A stretch of 64,000 nt of DNA, from NCBI GenBank assembly GCA_965200435.1, contig OZ241337.1, forward strand, positions 2,549,254-2,613,253. The letters run 5' to 3'. The notes beneath the pieces were generated by a model that saw only the letters and a program-made list of their open reading frames with translations, made no database searches and was not told the DNA's origin. Of this stretch, positions 1 through 9,056 are shown in pieces (the stretch's first letter is position 1; every line of letters starts with the position of its first letter). The stretch is from Bin75 sp965200435. Its GTDB lineage: Bacteria; Nitrospirota; Nitrospiria; Nitrospirales; UBA8639. The position numbers were made by a program, and so were the translations under genes.

Positions 1-159
1 CTGCTTAATTCCGCTGCATTCATACAGAAAAAACGATGAAACCGATATTTGACAAACCTGTTCAGCCAGTAGGGTGGATCAGGGCCTGTGACCTTCTCTC
101 CATAAAACGGTCCGCGTCGAGGGTGAGTTTTCTGGTACAACAACTCAGGGGGACTCATC

Positions 160-236
160 ATGAAGCGGAAACGATTCAGCGAAGCCCAGATCATCGGGGT
201 GTTGCAAGCAGCCGAGACGGGGATCAAGAAAGATTG
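160..236 (+). pseudogene. IS3-family transposase OrfA remnant
   Basis: The first ~23 codons (start MKRKRFSEAQIIGVLQ) match the conserved N-terminus of IS3-group OrfA helix-turn-helix proteins. The rest of OrfA and all of OrfB are missing: the match fades around base 230 and the following reading frame is shared with the next gene. A decayed or truncated insertion sequence is therefore left directly upstream of the HNH gene pair. The insertion sequence end may lie near base 90, but I could not define an inverted repeat. Confidence 0.6.
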
Positions 237-260
237 CTTGGGAGTCAATGATCTGTTTAG

Positions 261-1049
261 ATGGAGGGTGTTATGGCCACTGATACGCCGCACATTGATC
301 CTGATCGTTTTGAATGCGAGTTTGAAGCATTTAGAAAGTTCGTCGAAGAACAGTCCGGCACTGCCTTTGAGTCCTTTTCATTACATCCTTACATTAAGAA
401 ACATGAGGGATATAAGTATGAACTCTATCTTGCCGGTCGAAAAGCGCTTGCGTTTGACAAATGGAAGAAACCATCTAAATCATCTATTGGAGTTAGGACG
501 ATCTTTAAGGCATTTGCTAAAACCACTGACATTGCGGCGCGTAAACCCAAAGGTATACCTTGGCGGAGAAGGATCAAGGAGATGATAGACTATAAAAGCA
601 TTGAGAAGCAGCGAGGCAACCCGAAACTCGAAGGGTGTTTGTATGCCCTCTATCATCGAGAAGTCCAAAACGAACGATCCTTTGCCGAGTTGGTTGGCAT
701 ATTTGGGAAAGCGTACCCGCTGATTGCCTATCTGTTTTTCCTGAAAGACAAATCCCGATACCTTCCAATAGCACCGCAGCGTTTTGATTATGCATGCGAG
801 CGGTTAGAGGTTAATTTTAAAACATCTCGGCTCCCATCTTGGGAGAACTATCAGAGCTATCTTTCCCTTATCCGCGAACTCAAGACCATGCTTGCCAAAA
901 AGCTGGATGTTAGGGTGACTTTGCTGGAGGCTCATTCGTTCGCATCAATACTGGGCATACAGATGGACCCGGAGCCTTTATCTTCGAAGTCCGGGGCGAC
1001 TGCTAAGAATCCGGACCTCCAAGATGGGCAGTTGTCTGGTTTGAGGTGA
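261..1049 (+). CDS. Unknown protein paired with an HNH endonuclease
   Basis: A 262-residue soluble, basic protein of no family I recognise. No signal peptide or membrane segment is visible. Residues ~60-115 are rich in Lys and Arg, which would suit nucleic-acid contact. A later in-frame ATG (codon 5) is an alternative start. The stop overlaps the GTG start of the next gene (GTGA), so the two are translationally coupled. In many HNH_2-type nucleases a region of unknown function precedes the HNH domain in the same chain. This could therefore be the N-terminal half of such a nuclease, split either naturally or by a frameshift near base 1045. An IS3 remnant lies directly upstream. Confidence 0.6.
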   Translation: MEGVMATDTPHIDPDRFECEFEAFRKFVEEQSGTAFESFSLHPYIKKHEGYKYELYLAGRKALAFDKWKKPSKSSIGVRTIFKAFAKTTDIAARKPKGIPWRRRIKEMIDYKSIEKQRGNPKLEGCLYALYHREVQNERSFAELVGIFGKAYPLIAYLFFLKDKSRYLPIAPQRFDYACERLEVNFKTSRLPSWENYQSYLSLIRELKTMLAKKLDVRVTLLEAHSFASILGIQMDPEPLSSKSGATAKNPDLQDGQLSGLR

Positions 1050-1480
1050 CGGCTACAGAATGCGAGGCTAGTGCCAAGCAGAGGATTGGTCAAGACCAAT
1101 TCCGGGAAAAACTGATTCGATACTGGGGTACTTGTGCCGTAACGGGCTGCAAGGAGCAGGATCTACTTATCGCTTCTCACATCAAGCCATGGGAGAAAAC
1201 TACGAACAAGGAGCGTATTGATCCTTATAATGGCTTGCTTCTGTCTCCGGCCCTCGATAAGTGTTTTGATCAGGGATACGTGAGTTTTGACGATAAGGGC
1301 CAAATAATGATTTTAAAAAAGCTTACCGCAGATGATAGGAAAGCCCTTGGTATCAATTCCAGTATGCGCTTGCGTCGGATAGATTCGAAACACGAAGAAT
1401 ATTTGAAATTCCACCGTGAGTATGTCTTTCAAGAAGGTTCCTTAGCTCGCCGGCGCCTGCGTGAATCGGCTGATCGGTAG
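1046..1480 (+). CDS. HNH endonuclease (HNH_2-like)
   Basis: A 144-residue protein with a clear HNH signature: RIGQDQFREKLIRYWGTCAVTGC at ~13-35, then a His in LIASHIKPW (~42-50), then DPYNGLLLSPALDKCFDQGYVSFDD with the Asn/Asp metal and catalytic positions (~59-83). Proteins with this core are restriction-type or modification-dependent nucleases. The GTG start overlaps the preceding stop by four bases. The chain is short for the family, where an extra N-terminal domain usually comes first, so the upstream gene may supply that part. The nuclease fold is well supported; the target and a defence role are inferred. Confidence 0.8.
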   Translation: MTATECEASAKQRIGQDQFREKLIRYWGTCAVTGCKEQDLLIASHIKPWEKTTNKERIDPYNGLLLSPALDKCFDQGYVSFDDKGQIMILKKLTADDRKALGINSSMRLRRIDSKHEEYLKFHREYVFQEGSLARRRLRESADR

Positions 1481-1965
1481 CCGAAATCTACGAGAGAGAG
1501 GATGAAACACAAAAATGGGCCCATGCTGCGCTGTCGGAGTGGCCGGCATGAGTTTAAGGCGGGGAATGGTCATCGACGACAATCTTCATCCCACCAAAGG
1601 GCCGGACTTGGACAAAATTGGCGATGCCTGGCGATGCCTTAAAAATTGTTTTCGACATTACGCAATACCGTCTTTTCTATCCTGGGAGCGTAGTCCTGCC
1701 TTTGAACAACCCTTAAGGTCATTGGCGCACTGGGCTTGAAGTTGCACGCTGAATCGAAAAAATGCCGAGAGCATCTCGCATGTGAGGCGTGGCTTCAGTA
1801 AAATTCGGCAGTGCTGGTGACGGCATATGTGCCCGATCCCTCAAAATGGGAACCCGGATTGAAGCGGAGACGCAAATGACAAAGACTCGCTTACAGTCGG
1901 TTCGTCATGCTCCATCACTGTAGGCGGCCCGATGAGTTTGGGCATAAATCGCCAGAATTACATTG
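1481..1965. other. Gene-poor stretch after the HNH pair
   Basis: About 485 bases in which no convincing gene is visible. A 74-codon open frame at 1515-1739 has no recognisable motif and atypical composition. This is probably decayed accessory DNA at the boundary between the IS/HNH segment and the backbone. Confidence 0.4.
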
Positions 1966-2406
1966 ATGCCAATACTCGAATTAATCGCCACGTTTTGTGC
2001 GGGTGTGTTCTTTGGCGCAGCCGTTTACGTCTCCATTACCCAACATCCGGCCGTGATGGAGGCCGGCCCAGGGGTTGGTGGCCGGTTCTTTCCGCCGATG
2101 TATCGAAGGGCCGCTCCGATGCAGATCCTTTTGGCGGTTGTGGGCGCTCTTTCAGGATTCGCTGCATTTGGAGTCGGGGGCAACAGACTCTGGGCGATTG
2201 GTTCACTCTTTCTGATCTCGGTCATTCCGATTACCCTGGTGGTCATTAAGCCAATTAATGACGTGCTGCTCGAAGAGCACCGCGACCCTGACGCATCCGG
2301 TACCGGAGAACTCCTGCGTCAATGGGGACTCAAGCATTGGTGGCGCAGTACCGTGAGTGGAATAGCCTTCATTTTGTTTCTGCTGGCATATGGATTCAAT
2401 GTTTAA
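1966..2406 (+). CDS. DUF1772-type membrane protein
   Basis: About 146 residues with four hydrophobic helices (roughly 4-24, 50-70, 80-100 and 125-143) and the DUF1772-like pattern of a Gly/Ala-rich first helix, QHP near residue 27 and a C-terminal WWR before the last helix. The family includes anthrone-oxygenase-like small membrane proteins of mostly unknown function. I chose ATG 1966; a TTG lies one codon upstream. It ends just inside the start region of the next open frame, so the two genes may be co-transcribed. Confidence 0.6.
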   Translation: MPILELIATFCAGVFFGAAVYVSITQHPAVMEAGPGVGGRFFPPMYRRAAPMQILLAVVGALSGFAAFGVGGNRLWAIGSLFLISVIPITLVVIKPINDVLLEEHRDPDASGTGELLRQWGLKHWWRSTVSGIAFILFLLAYGFNV

Positions 2407-2464
2407 CCATGGGCTGCAACCGACTCTTGATCCGGACGTGAAGGGAATACCAGGAACAATTTCA

Positions 2465-3205
2465 ATGATGAGCTCATGGCATTCAGTTCCTATGCTTTTT
2501 CTCTGTGTTCTGGTTGTCTGTGTGTCTCCTGGCGCGGTTGGTGCCGCCGGAGGAGACAAGAAACCCGTTTTCCCGTCGCCGCTCGGGTATGTCAGCGATT
2601 ATGCGAATTTGATTGAACCTGACTGGCAAAGCCGAATCCGTGAAGTCTGCAAGGAACTGGAAGACCGGACGGGCGTGGAAATGATTGTCGTGACGATTGC
2701 GACCGCCAGCCCTCACTCGCATGCACGGAAATATGCCGAGAGATTGTATAAAGAATGGCATATTGGCGCCACGCAACAGGAGCGAGGGATGTTATTGCTT
2801 GCTTCGTTGAAGGAACGACAAGCCGTAGTCGTTCTCGGACGGAATTTACTCCCCTTGATTGGAAAACCACAGTTGGATGAATTATCCACGCCGTACCTCA
2901 TCCCCATGTTTCAAAATACCCGGTACGGAGAATCTCTGTATCGTACGGCCGTGGGATTGGCCGCGGCCTCGGGCAGTGCGGTCCAGGCGGCCGCAGAGCC
3001 CAAACGTTCCTCGAGTGCCGGATTTTGGATGAACGTAGCCGTTGCATTTGCCATGCTGTTTGCCCTCTGGCGTTTTACCCGTCCGGAACGACGGCATCCT
3101 TTTCAACGTTGGCGGCGGGGCGGATATTGGAATACCGGCCAGGGTGGATTCGGGGGGAACTTCGGAGGGTTTGGCGGCAGCACAAGAGGGCAGGGGTTAT
3201 TGTAA
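2465..3205 (+). CDS. TPM-domain (YgcG-type) secreted or membrane protein
   Basis: About 246 residues. An N-terminal signal segment (residues ~8-26, ending AVGAA) is followed by a TPM domain (GYVSDYANLIEPDW near 41, then RTGVEMIVVTIAT and RGMLLLASLKERQAVVVLGRNL). One transmembrane helix lies near 184-202, and the tail is very Gly-rich (repeated GGFGG). This matches the YgcG/TPM-phosphatase organisation anchored at the inner membrane. The start at the ATG pair 2465/2468 is preferred over TTG 2390, because the signal peptide begins there and the longer form would run into the upstream gene. The exact role is unknown for most members. Confidence 0.75.
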   Translation: MMSSWHSVPMLFLCVLVVCVSPGAVGAAGGDKKPVFPSPLGYVSDYANLIEPDWQSRIREVCKELEDRTGVEMIVVTIATASPHSHARKYAERLYKEWHIGATQQERGMLLLASLKERQAVVVLGRNLLPLIGKPQLDELSTPYLIPMFQNTRYGESLYRTAVGLAAASGSAVQAAAEPKRSSSAGFWMNVAVAFAMLFALWRFTRPERRHPFQRWRRGGYWNTGQGGFGGNFGGFGGSTRGQGLL

Positions 3206-3384
3206 CGTGTACCAAACGTCTCCAAAACGCTGGGGAGAAGAACGTGTGACTCCTCCCCCCGATGGCCAGGCCCGGTATCGGTGATCAACCGGGCTTGGTC
3301 GCAACGTCAGCCGGTCTGCTGTTTCTTCCCTTCGCTTCAAGTTCGTTGAGGTGCCTGGTGCGTTGCCATAATACCCGGCAGCGC

Positions 3385-4056
3385 TTACAGCGGCTTATGG
3401 TTCTCAAAGGTGATCGTCCGCGTCACCGTGGCGCCTTTTTCATAGGAAATAATGCGGCGGGTCGCCGGTAGATCCGCATTGCCCACCCTGGCATGAGAGT
3501 CCGAGAAGCTTTCCACGTTTGCCAATGAGCCATCCTTCGGCGAGTAGTAATACACGGTATAACGGGTGGTAAGATATTTCTCATCCTGCGTCAACACGCT
3601 ATCTTCGACGTTGATCGTAAAGGCGACGTGTGGCATTTTCCGGTTGATCTGTGTGATACGGTCGTTTTTGATACGATAGGTCGAACCCATGGAATCACCC
3701 AGACTGATCCGCGGCCCTTGGGGATGATTTTCCTCGCCCGCAAATGACAAATTGTATTTTCCATCGGACTCCTCGAAGCTGCGCGGTCCCCGATGCGTGA
3801 CGATCATCGAAATTTGGCCTTGAGCCCACCGTTGAAGTTCTTCATTCGGAAGAGAGACTTCGATTTCTTTTGAGGATTTGACCGTGACCGTTCCGATGGT
3901 TTCCTCACCATTGACGTTGATGCGAAGATCGGCTTCAAAGCCTCCGAAGTTATTCGGCCACCGTGACGTTTTTTCAAACGCACGTCGTAACAGTTCACGA
4001 GCCCCGGAGTCATCGGTGGTTTCGATTTTAGCTTCTTCACGCGTATAGGTTTCCAT
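3385..4056 (-). CDS. DUF3386-like protein
   Basis: A 223-residue soluble protein beginning METYTREEAK. The segment ARELLRRAFEKTSRWPNNFGGFEADLRINVNGE and the later GSTYRIKNDRITQINRKM and FTINVED pieces fit the DUF3386 family, known mainly from cyanobacteria and Nitrospira-like bacteria, whose function is unknown. No signal peptide or catalytic motif stands out, and the second half is rich in beta-strand patterns. It is transcribed away from the methyltransferase at 4330, and the ~270 bases between them are a divergent promoter region. Confidence 0.6.
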   Translation of the reverse strand: METYTREEAKIETTDDSGARELLRRAFEKTSRWPNNFGGFEADLRINVNGEETIGTVTVKSSKEIEVSLPNEELQRWAQGQISMIVTHRGPRSFEESDGKYNLSFAGEENHPQGPRISLGDSMGSTYRIKNDRITQINRKMPHVAFTINVEDSVLTQDEKYLTTRYTVYYYSPKDGSLANVESFSDSHARVGNADLPATRRIISYEKGATVTRTITFENHKPL

Positions 4057-4329
4057 TGTTACACTCCCCCTTCATAAAAAACCGGACATGGATAAGTGAG
4101 AAACGTTCATAACCATATCATAAAAAAATCACCTGAGCAGGACAACTGGTTCTCATGGCCCCGGTGCCCCTATCCCAACAGCGAACAACGGGCCTACCCG
4201 TTGCGTGAAAGTTGCCTCTAGCGTCACGCTTCGTTTTTCCTTTATGATAGAGGCCTGCTCTCAAGGACAAATCCATCGATCTGTCAGCCCACGGCGAAGC
4301 GATTCGCAAGAGAACAAAAGGCGCGTTTC

Positions 4330-5193
4330 ATGAAAAGATCCCGTAAGCCTGTCCGTAAACGACCGTTTATGGCTGACTTGGCCGATCCTCATGTCCTGTA
4401 TGAAAAAAGTGTGCAAAGCCCGGACTATGACGTTCCATTTTTTTGCGAGTATTTCGAGAATTATACGGGCCATCCCTTGCGCGTGCTGCGTGAAGACTTC
4501 TGCGGTACGGCCGCGATGTCCACGTATTTCGTGACGCATCACCACGAAAATCGTGCCGTCGGCATTGATCGGGATTGGCCCACGCTTCATTGGGGCATGA
4601 AACACAATGTATCGCCCTTGCCTCTGGATCAGCAAAATCGCCTGACGCTCATCCATGGCAACGTGTTGGACCATCATCCCTCGCGCGTTCAACTGACGCT
4701 GGCTTTAAATTTCAGTTACATGGTCTTCAAAGATCGCCCCACACTTCTGCAATATTTCAAAAGGGTGAAAAAAGCACTTCAGCCCGGCGGCATATTCCTA
4801 TTGGACATTTGGGGCGGTAGTGAAAGCCAAGTGTTACAGGAAGAGCCACGAGAAATCGTCAATCCCGACGACGACGGCATTGGCGATTTTATCTTCATTT
4901 GGGACCAGGACGCTTTTGATCCCGCCACCTACTTCTGTACGATGCGCATACATTTTACTTTTCAGGACGGCAGTGAAATGCGCAATGCCTTCGTCTATGA
5001 CTGGCGCATGTGGACCATGCCCGAAGTCATGGAATTACTGAAGGAGGCTGGGTTCCGGGACGTGCATTTCTTGTGGGAAGGCACCAATCGAAAGACGAAC
5101 GAAGGGACCGGCACCTATCACCGCATGGAACACGGTGAAGCCGATTCGGCATGGGTAGCATATATCGTAGGCATCAGGCCGAATTCGAATTGA
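4330..5193 (+). CDS. Class I SAM-dependent methyltransferase
   Basis: 287 residues. The SAM-binding motif I is VLREDFCGTAAMS (~52-64), the acidic motif II is AVGIDRD (~76-82), and a motif IV-like LALNFSYMVF is followed by LQPGGIFLLDIWGG. The last ~90 residues form a substrate-facing cap with many aromatic residues. The closest described type is the Nitrospira or actinobacterial class I methyltransferase with a DFCGT motif; its substrate is unknown. A short AAGG ribosome site precedes the ATG. A hairpin lies between its stop and purL. Confidence 0.75.
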   Translation: MKRSRKPVRKRPFMADLADPHVLYEKSVQSPDYDVPFFCEYFENYTGHPLRVLREDFCGTAAMSTYFVTHHHENRAVGIDRDWPTLHWGMKHNVSPLPLDQQNRLTLIHGNVLDHHPSRVQLTLALNFSYMVFKDRPTLLQYFKRVKKALQPGGIFLLDIWGGSESQVLQEEPREIVNPDDDGIGDFIFIWDQDAFDPATYFCTMRIHFTFQDGSEMRNAFVYDWRMWTMPEVMELLKEAGFRDVHFLWEGTNRKTNEGTGTYHRMEHGEADSAWVAYIVGIRPNSN

Positions 5194-5200
5194 GCGCATT

Positions 5201-5236
5201 GCCCTTTCTACGGTTTCTGACCGTAACAGAAGGGCT
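5201..5236 (+). terminator. Hairpin between the methyltransferase gene and purL
   Basis: GCCCTTTCTACGGT and ACCGTAACAGAAGGGC form a nearly complete stem around a five-base loop, with two small bulges. There is no strong T run, so it could be a weak terminator for the upstream gene or a leader structure of purL. It does not match a purine-riboswitch core. Confidence 0.35.
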
Positions 5237-5271
5237 CAATCATATTATTAAAGCTTTAGCTTAAATTTATC

Positions 5272-7515
5272 ATGCAACATTCATCGACCGGAATGACGCC
5301 TGAGGTGATTCAACGGCACGGCCTGACGAAAGAGGAATTCGAGCAGATTCTCAAACATCTGGGGCGTGAGCCGAATCTGACCGAACTGGGGATCTTTTCC
5401 GTCATGTGGAGCGAGCATTGCTCGTACAAAAGCTCCAGGATTCATTTGAAGCGTCTTCCTACCGAAGGAGAGCGGGTAGTCCAGGGGCCTGGCGAAAATG
5501 CCGGAGCCGTGGATATCGGCGACGGGCTTTCTGCGGTCTTTAAAATAGAGTCGCATAACCATCCTTCGTTTATCGAACCCTTTCAGGGTGCCGCGACCGG
5601 CGTTGGTGGCATTTTGCGTGACATTTTCACGATGGGCGCACGGCCGATCGCCTTGCTGGATTCCTTGCGCTTTGGTGAATTGGATCTTCCGAAGAATCGG
5701 CATTTATTGAAATGCGTAGTGTCCGGCATTTCCTGGCACGGAAACTGTATCGGAGTCCCCACGATCGGTGGCGAAATCGCCTTTAACGATATCTACACCA
5801 AAAATCCCCTGGTGAACGTCTTTTGCCTGGGCATTGTGCAAACCGATCAATTGCTTCGAGGCCACGCCGGCGGTGTCGGCAACCCGGTACTATATATCGG
5901 CGCCAAAACCGGCCGCGACGGCATCCACGGTGCCACGATGGCTTCGGACAGTTTTGACGATGGGTCGGAACAGAAGCGACCAAACGTGCAGGTCGGCGAT
6001 CCGTTTCTGGAGAAGTTGCTCCTGGAGGCCTGTCTGGAATTTTTGGACGAACGTCTTCTGGTCGGCATTCAGGACATGGGCGCGGCAGGTCTCACGAGTT
6101 CGTCATGTGAAATGGCCTCCCGGGCAGGAACGGGCATTGAATTGGAATTGGCCGAGGTGCCCCGCCGTGAACCGAATATGACACCCTATGAGTTGATGTT
6201 GTCGGAATCCCAAGAACGCATGTTACTCGTGGTGGACGCGGGAAAAGAAGACCGGGTGATTGCCATTTGCCAAAAATGGGGGATCGACGCGGCGGTGATC
6301 GGAAAGGTCACGGATGACGGGTTTATCCGCATCAAGGAGCAGGGAACCGTGGTGGCGGAAATTCCCGTCAAGGCGCTGGTCGATGAAAGTCCGAAATATG
6401 AGCGACCGGCCAAGCCCGCTGAGTATCAGGAACTGCTGCAAGCCCTGACAATTGAAAATTTACCCGATGTTCAGGATGCCGGGAACGTTTTGCTCCGGCT
6501 GCTGGATTCGCCGACGATTGCCGGTAAATCCTGGGTCTATCGCCAATACGACCACATGGTGGGAATCAATACCATCGTCCGGCCGGGTTCGGATGCGGCC
6601 GTGGTCCGTCTCAAAGACACAAACAAGGCTTTGGCCGTGACAACGGACGGCAACAGCCGGTACTGCCTCTTGAATCCCTATGTGGGCGGTACCCTGGCCG
6701 TGGCGGAAGCGGCCAGGAATCTCGTGTGCTCGGGGGCTCACCCCATTGGGCTAACGAATTGTCTGAATTTCGGAAACCCCGAGCGACCGGATATCATGTG
6801 GCAGTTCGTGTTGGCCGTCGAAGGCATTGCCGATGCCTGTCGAACGTTGGGCATCCCCGTTGTCAGCGGGAACGTCAGCCTGTATAACGAAACCAACGGT
6901 CTCTCCATTTATCCGACGCCCATTATAGGCATGGTTGGGCTCATCGAACCGGCCGACCGCGTGCCCACTCAGTGGTTTAAAAATTCCGGAGATCGCGTTA
7001 TTCTGTTAGGGGAAACCCGCGAAGATTTAGGTGGCACCGAATATCTGAAAGTCGTACATTACCGGGAGCAGGGATCGCCTCCATGGATCAATCTCGAAAC
7101 GGAAAAAGCCTTGTACGCTTGCATGCTCCGATTGATTGCGGAAGGTCTGGTGCAATCGGCGCACGATTGTTCAGATGGTGGATTGGCCGTAACGTTAGCG
7201 GAATGTTGTTTTTCGTCTCCGATGGCCTCGGACAGACGATTGGGCGCGACGATCCGGCTTGATGGAAACGGGCTTCGTAGGGATGCCCTGCTCTTCGGCG
7301 AAAGCCCTTCGCGAATCATTCTCTCGGTATCGCCCGGACAGGTCGAGCCGGTTTTGGCCATCACCCGCGAGCATGAAGTGCCTGCCCAAGATATCGGCAC
7401 GGTCGACGGCGATCGTTTGATGATTCACGTAGATGAACAACCAACGATTGATGAGTCGATTGCCGTCTTATTCAAACGATGGAACCGAAGTCTGGAAGCC
7501 AAATTGTCAGCCTGA
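5272..7515 (+). CDS. purL: Phosphoribosylformylglycinamidine synthase subunit II
   Basis: A 747-residue small-type PurL. It catalyses the ATP-dependent conversion of FGAR to FGAM, using ammonia delivered by PurQ with PurS as linker. Visible signatures are MWSEHCSYKSS (~45-55), IESHNHPSFIEPFQGAATGVGGILRD (~93-117), the metal/ATP region VSGNVSLYNET, and SAHDCSDGGLAVTLAE near the C-terminus. The length fits the single-domain PurL that needs separate PurQ and PurS, and both are present at 48.1-49.1 kb. The ATG follows the A/T-rich end of a 78-base gap. purF follows after 26 bases. Confidence 0.97.
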   Translation: MQHSSTGMTPEVIQRHGLTKEEFEQILKHLGREPNLTELGIFSVMWSEHCSYKSSRIHLKRLPTEGERVVQGPGENAGAVDIGDGLSAVFKIESHNHPSFIEPFQGAATGVGGILRDIFTMGARPIALLDSLRFGELDLPKNRHLLKCVVSGISWHGNCIGVPTIGGEIAFNDIYTKNPLVNVFCLGIVQTDQLLRGHAGGVGNPVLYIGAKTGRDGIHGATMASDSFDDGSEQKRPNVQVGDPFLEKLLLEACLEFLDERLLVGIQDMGAAGLTSSSCEMASRAGTGIELELAEVPRREPNMTPYELMLSESQERMLLVVDAGKEDRVIAICQKWGIDAAVIGKVTDDGFIRIKEQGTVVAEIPVKALVDESPKYERPAKPAEYQELLQALTIENLPDVQDAGNVLLRLLDSPTIAGKSWVYRQYDHMVGINTIVRPGSDAAVVRLKDTNKALAVTTDGNSRYCLLNPYVGGTLAVAEAARNLVCSGAHPIGLTNCLNFGNPERPDIMWQFVLAVEGIADACRTLGIPVVSGNVSLYNETNGLSIYPTPIIGMVGLIEPADRVPTQWFKNSGDRVILLGETREDLGGTEYLKVVHYREQGSPPWINLETEKALYACMLRLIAEGLVQSAHDCSDGGLAVTLAECCFSSPMASDRRLGATIRLDGNGLRRDALLFGESPSRIILSVSPGQVEPVLAITREHEVPAQDIGTVDGDRLMIHVDEQPTIDESIAVLFKRWNRSLEAKLSA

Positions 7516-7541
7516 GTCAGGACAACGGCAAGATTGAGCAC

Positions 7542-8996
7542 ATGTCAAAAACCCCTCGCGCCCCTTTTCATCTGATTACTCCGGACAAATTTCAGGACGA
7601 ATGTGCCGTGTTCGGCATTTACGGACATCGGGAAGCCTCGAATTTTACCTACCTGGGGTTATATGCGTTGCAGCATCGCGGTCAGGAAAGTTCGGGCATC
7701 GTCTCGTCGGATGACCGGCATTTTTACACAGAAAAAGGTATAGGCCTGGTTTCGGATATTTTTACGAAAACCGCCATTCACCGTCTTCGCGGAAATAAAG
7801 CCATCGGGCACAATCGGTATTCCACCGCCGGAGACGGCCACCTGGGTAACGTCCAACCGCTTACCGTCAATTTTGCATTCGGAAATTTAGCCGTCGCCCA
7901 CAATGGCAACCTCACCAATGCCTGGATGCTTCGTAGCGAGCTCGAAGCCTATGGCGCTATTTTTCAAGCCAACTCCGATACGGAAGTCATTATTCATCTT
8001 ATCGCCCATTCCAAAGGCCATACGTTACTCGAGCGATTGATTGAAACGCTTTCCCTGGTCCGTGGGGCCTATTCATTGGTGCTGTTGACTGATCACGACC
8101 TGATCGCGGTACGGGATCCCTATGGATTCCGGCCACTGTGTCTGGGAAAATTCAGAGACTCATGGATGGTTGCGTCAGAAACCTGCGCGTTTGATCTCAT
8201 GGGAGGCGAATTCGTGCGGGAAGTCGAGCCTGGAGAGCTCATTGTCATCAACGACGATGGGATGACCTCGCATCATCCATTTCTCCTCCCCGAACGTCCT
8301 GCAAAATGTGTCTTTGAATACGTCTATTTTGCAAGACCGGATTCAAAAATCTTCGGCGATCACGCCGTTTATCCCATTCGAAAGGCCTTAGGCCGGCAAC
8401 TGGCCAAAGAAGCGCACGTGCCCGCCGACGTGGTCATTCCCGTCCCGGATTCCGGTGTGCCGGCGGCGCTGGGCTATGCGGAGGGGTCGGGGCTTCCGTT
8501 TGAAATCGGGCTCACCCGCAACCATTATATCGGGAGGACATTTATCGAACCCGAACAATCTATTCGGCATTTCGGCGTAAAGTTGAAATTAAACGTGGTG
8601 CCTGAGGTCCTGAAAGGACACCGCGTCGTGGTAGTGGACGATTCTATCGTGCGTGGTACGACCAGCCGGAAAATCATCAAAATGATCCGGAATGCCGGGG
8701 TCAAGGAAGTGCATATGCGCATCAGTTCGCCGCCGACGATCGCTCCCTGCTTTTACGGCATCGACACACCCACGCAAAAGGAACTGATCGGTTCGAGTCA
8801 TTCCATCGAGGAAATCCGCAAGTACATCACCGCCGACAGCCTCCAGTACCTGAGTCTGGAAGGCATGCTGAACGCGGTCCCTGGTCGCAACGACCACTAC
8901 TGCCATGCCTGCTTCACGGAACGATATCCCATTCCCTTCACCAAAGCCGAAGAACAACAGCTTGGCCTGTTTGATGCCAATTCGACGAATCGTTAG
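7542..8996 (+). CDS. purF: Amidophosphoribosyltransferase
   Basis: 484 residues; the first committed step of purine synthesis (PRPP plus glutamine to phosphoribosylamine). The catalytic Cys is residue 21 in DECAVFGIYG, so a 20-residue propeptide must be removed, as in Bacillus-type enzymes. The Fe-S cluster cysteines of that subclass are present: KCVFEYVYFARPDS, APCFYGIDTP, and HYCHACF near the C-terminus. The PRPP loop is VVVVDDSIVRGTTSRK. I chose ATG 7542, just after purL ends, because a longer frame would overlap purL. Confidence 0.96.
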   Translation: MSKTPRAPFHLITPDKFQDECAVFGIYGHREASNFTYLGLYALQHRGQESSGIVSSDDRHFYTEKGIGLVSDIFTKTAIHRLRGNKAIGHNRYSTAGDGHLGNVQPLTVNFAFGNLAVAHNGNLTNAWMLRSELEAYGAIFQANSDTEVIIHLIAHSKGHTLLERLIETLSLVRGAYSLVLLTDHDLIAVRDPYGFRPLCLGKFRDSWMVASETCAFDLMGGEFVREVEPGELIVINDDGMTSHHPFLLPERPAKCVFEYVYFARPDSKIFGDHAVYPIRKALGRQLAKEAHVPADVVIPVPDSGVPAALGYAEGSGLPFEIGLTRNHYIGRTFIEPEQSIRHFGVKLKLNVVPEVLKGHRVVVVDDSIVRGTTSRKIIKMIRNAGVKEVHMRISSPPTIAPCFYGIDTPTQKELIGSSHSIEEIRKYITADSLQYLSLEGMLNAVPGRNDHYCHACFTERYPIPFTKAEEQQLGLFDANSTNR

Positions 8997-9056
8997 GTAC
9001 AGCCGGTGAGAACATTGGTGAATCTATGATCAAGACAATCAGGAGTGTCTAGGGTC

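Noticed and set aside
1515..1739. 74-codon open frame after the HNH gene
   Set aside because: No motif, no clear ribosome site and atypical composition; more likely decayed DNA.
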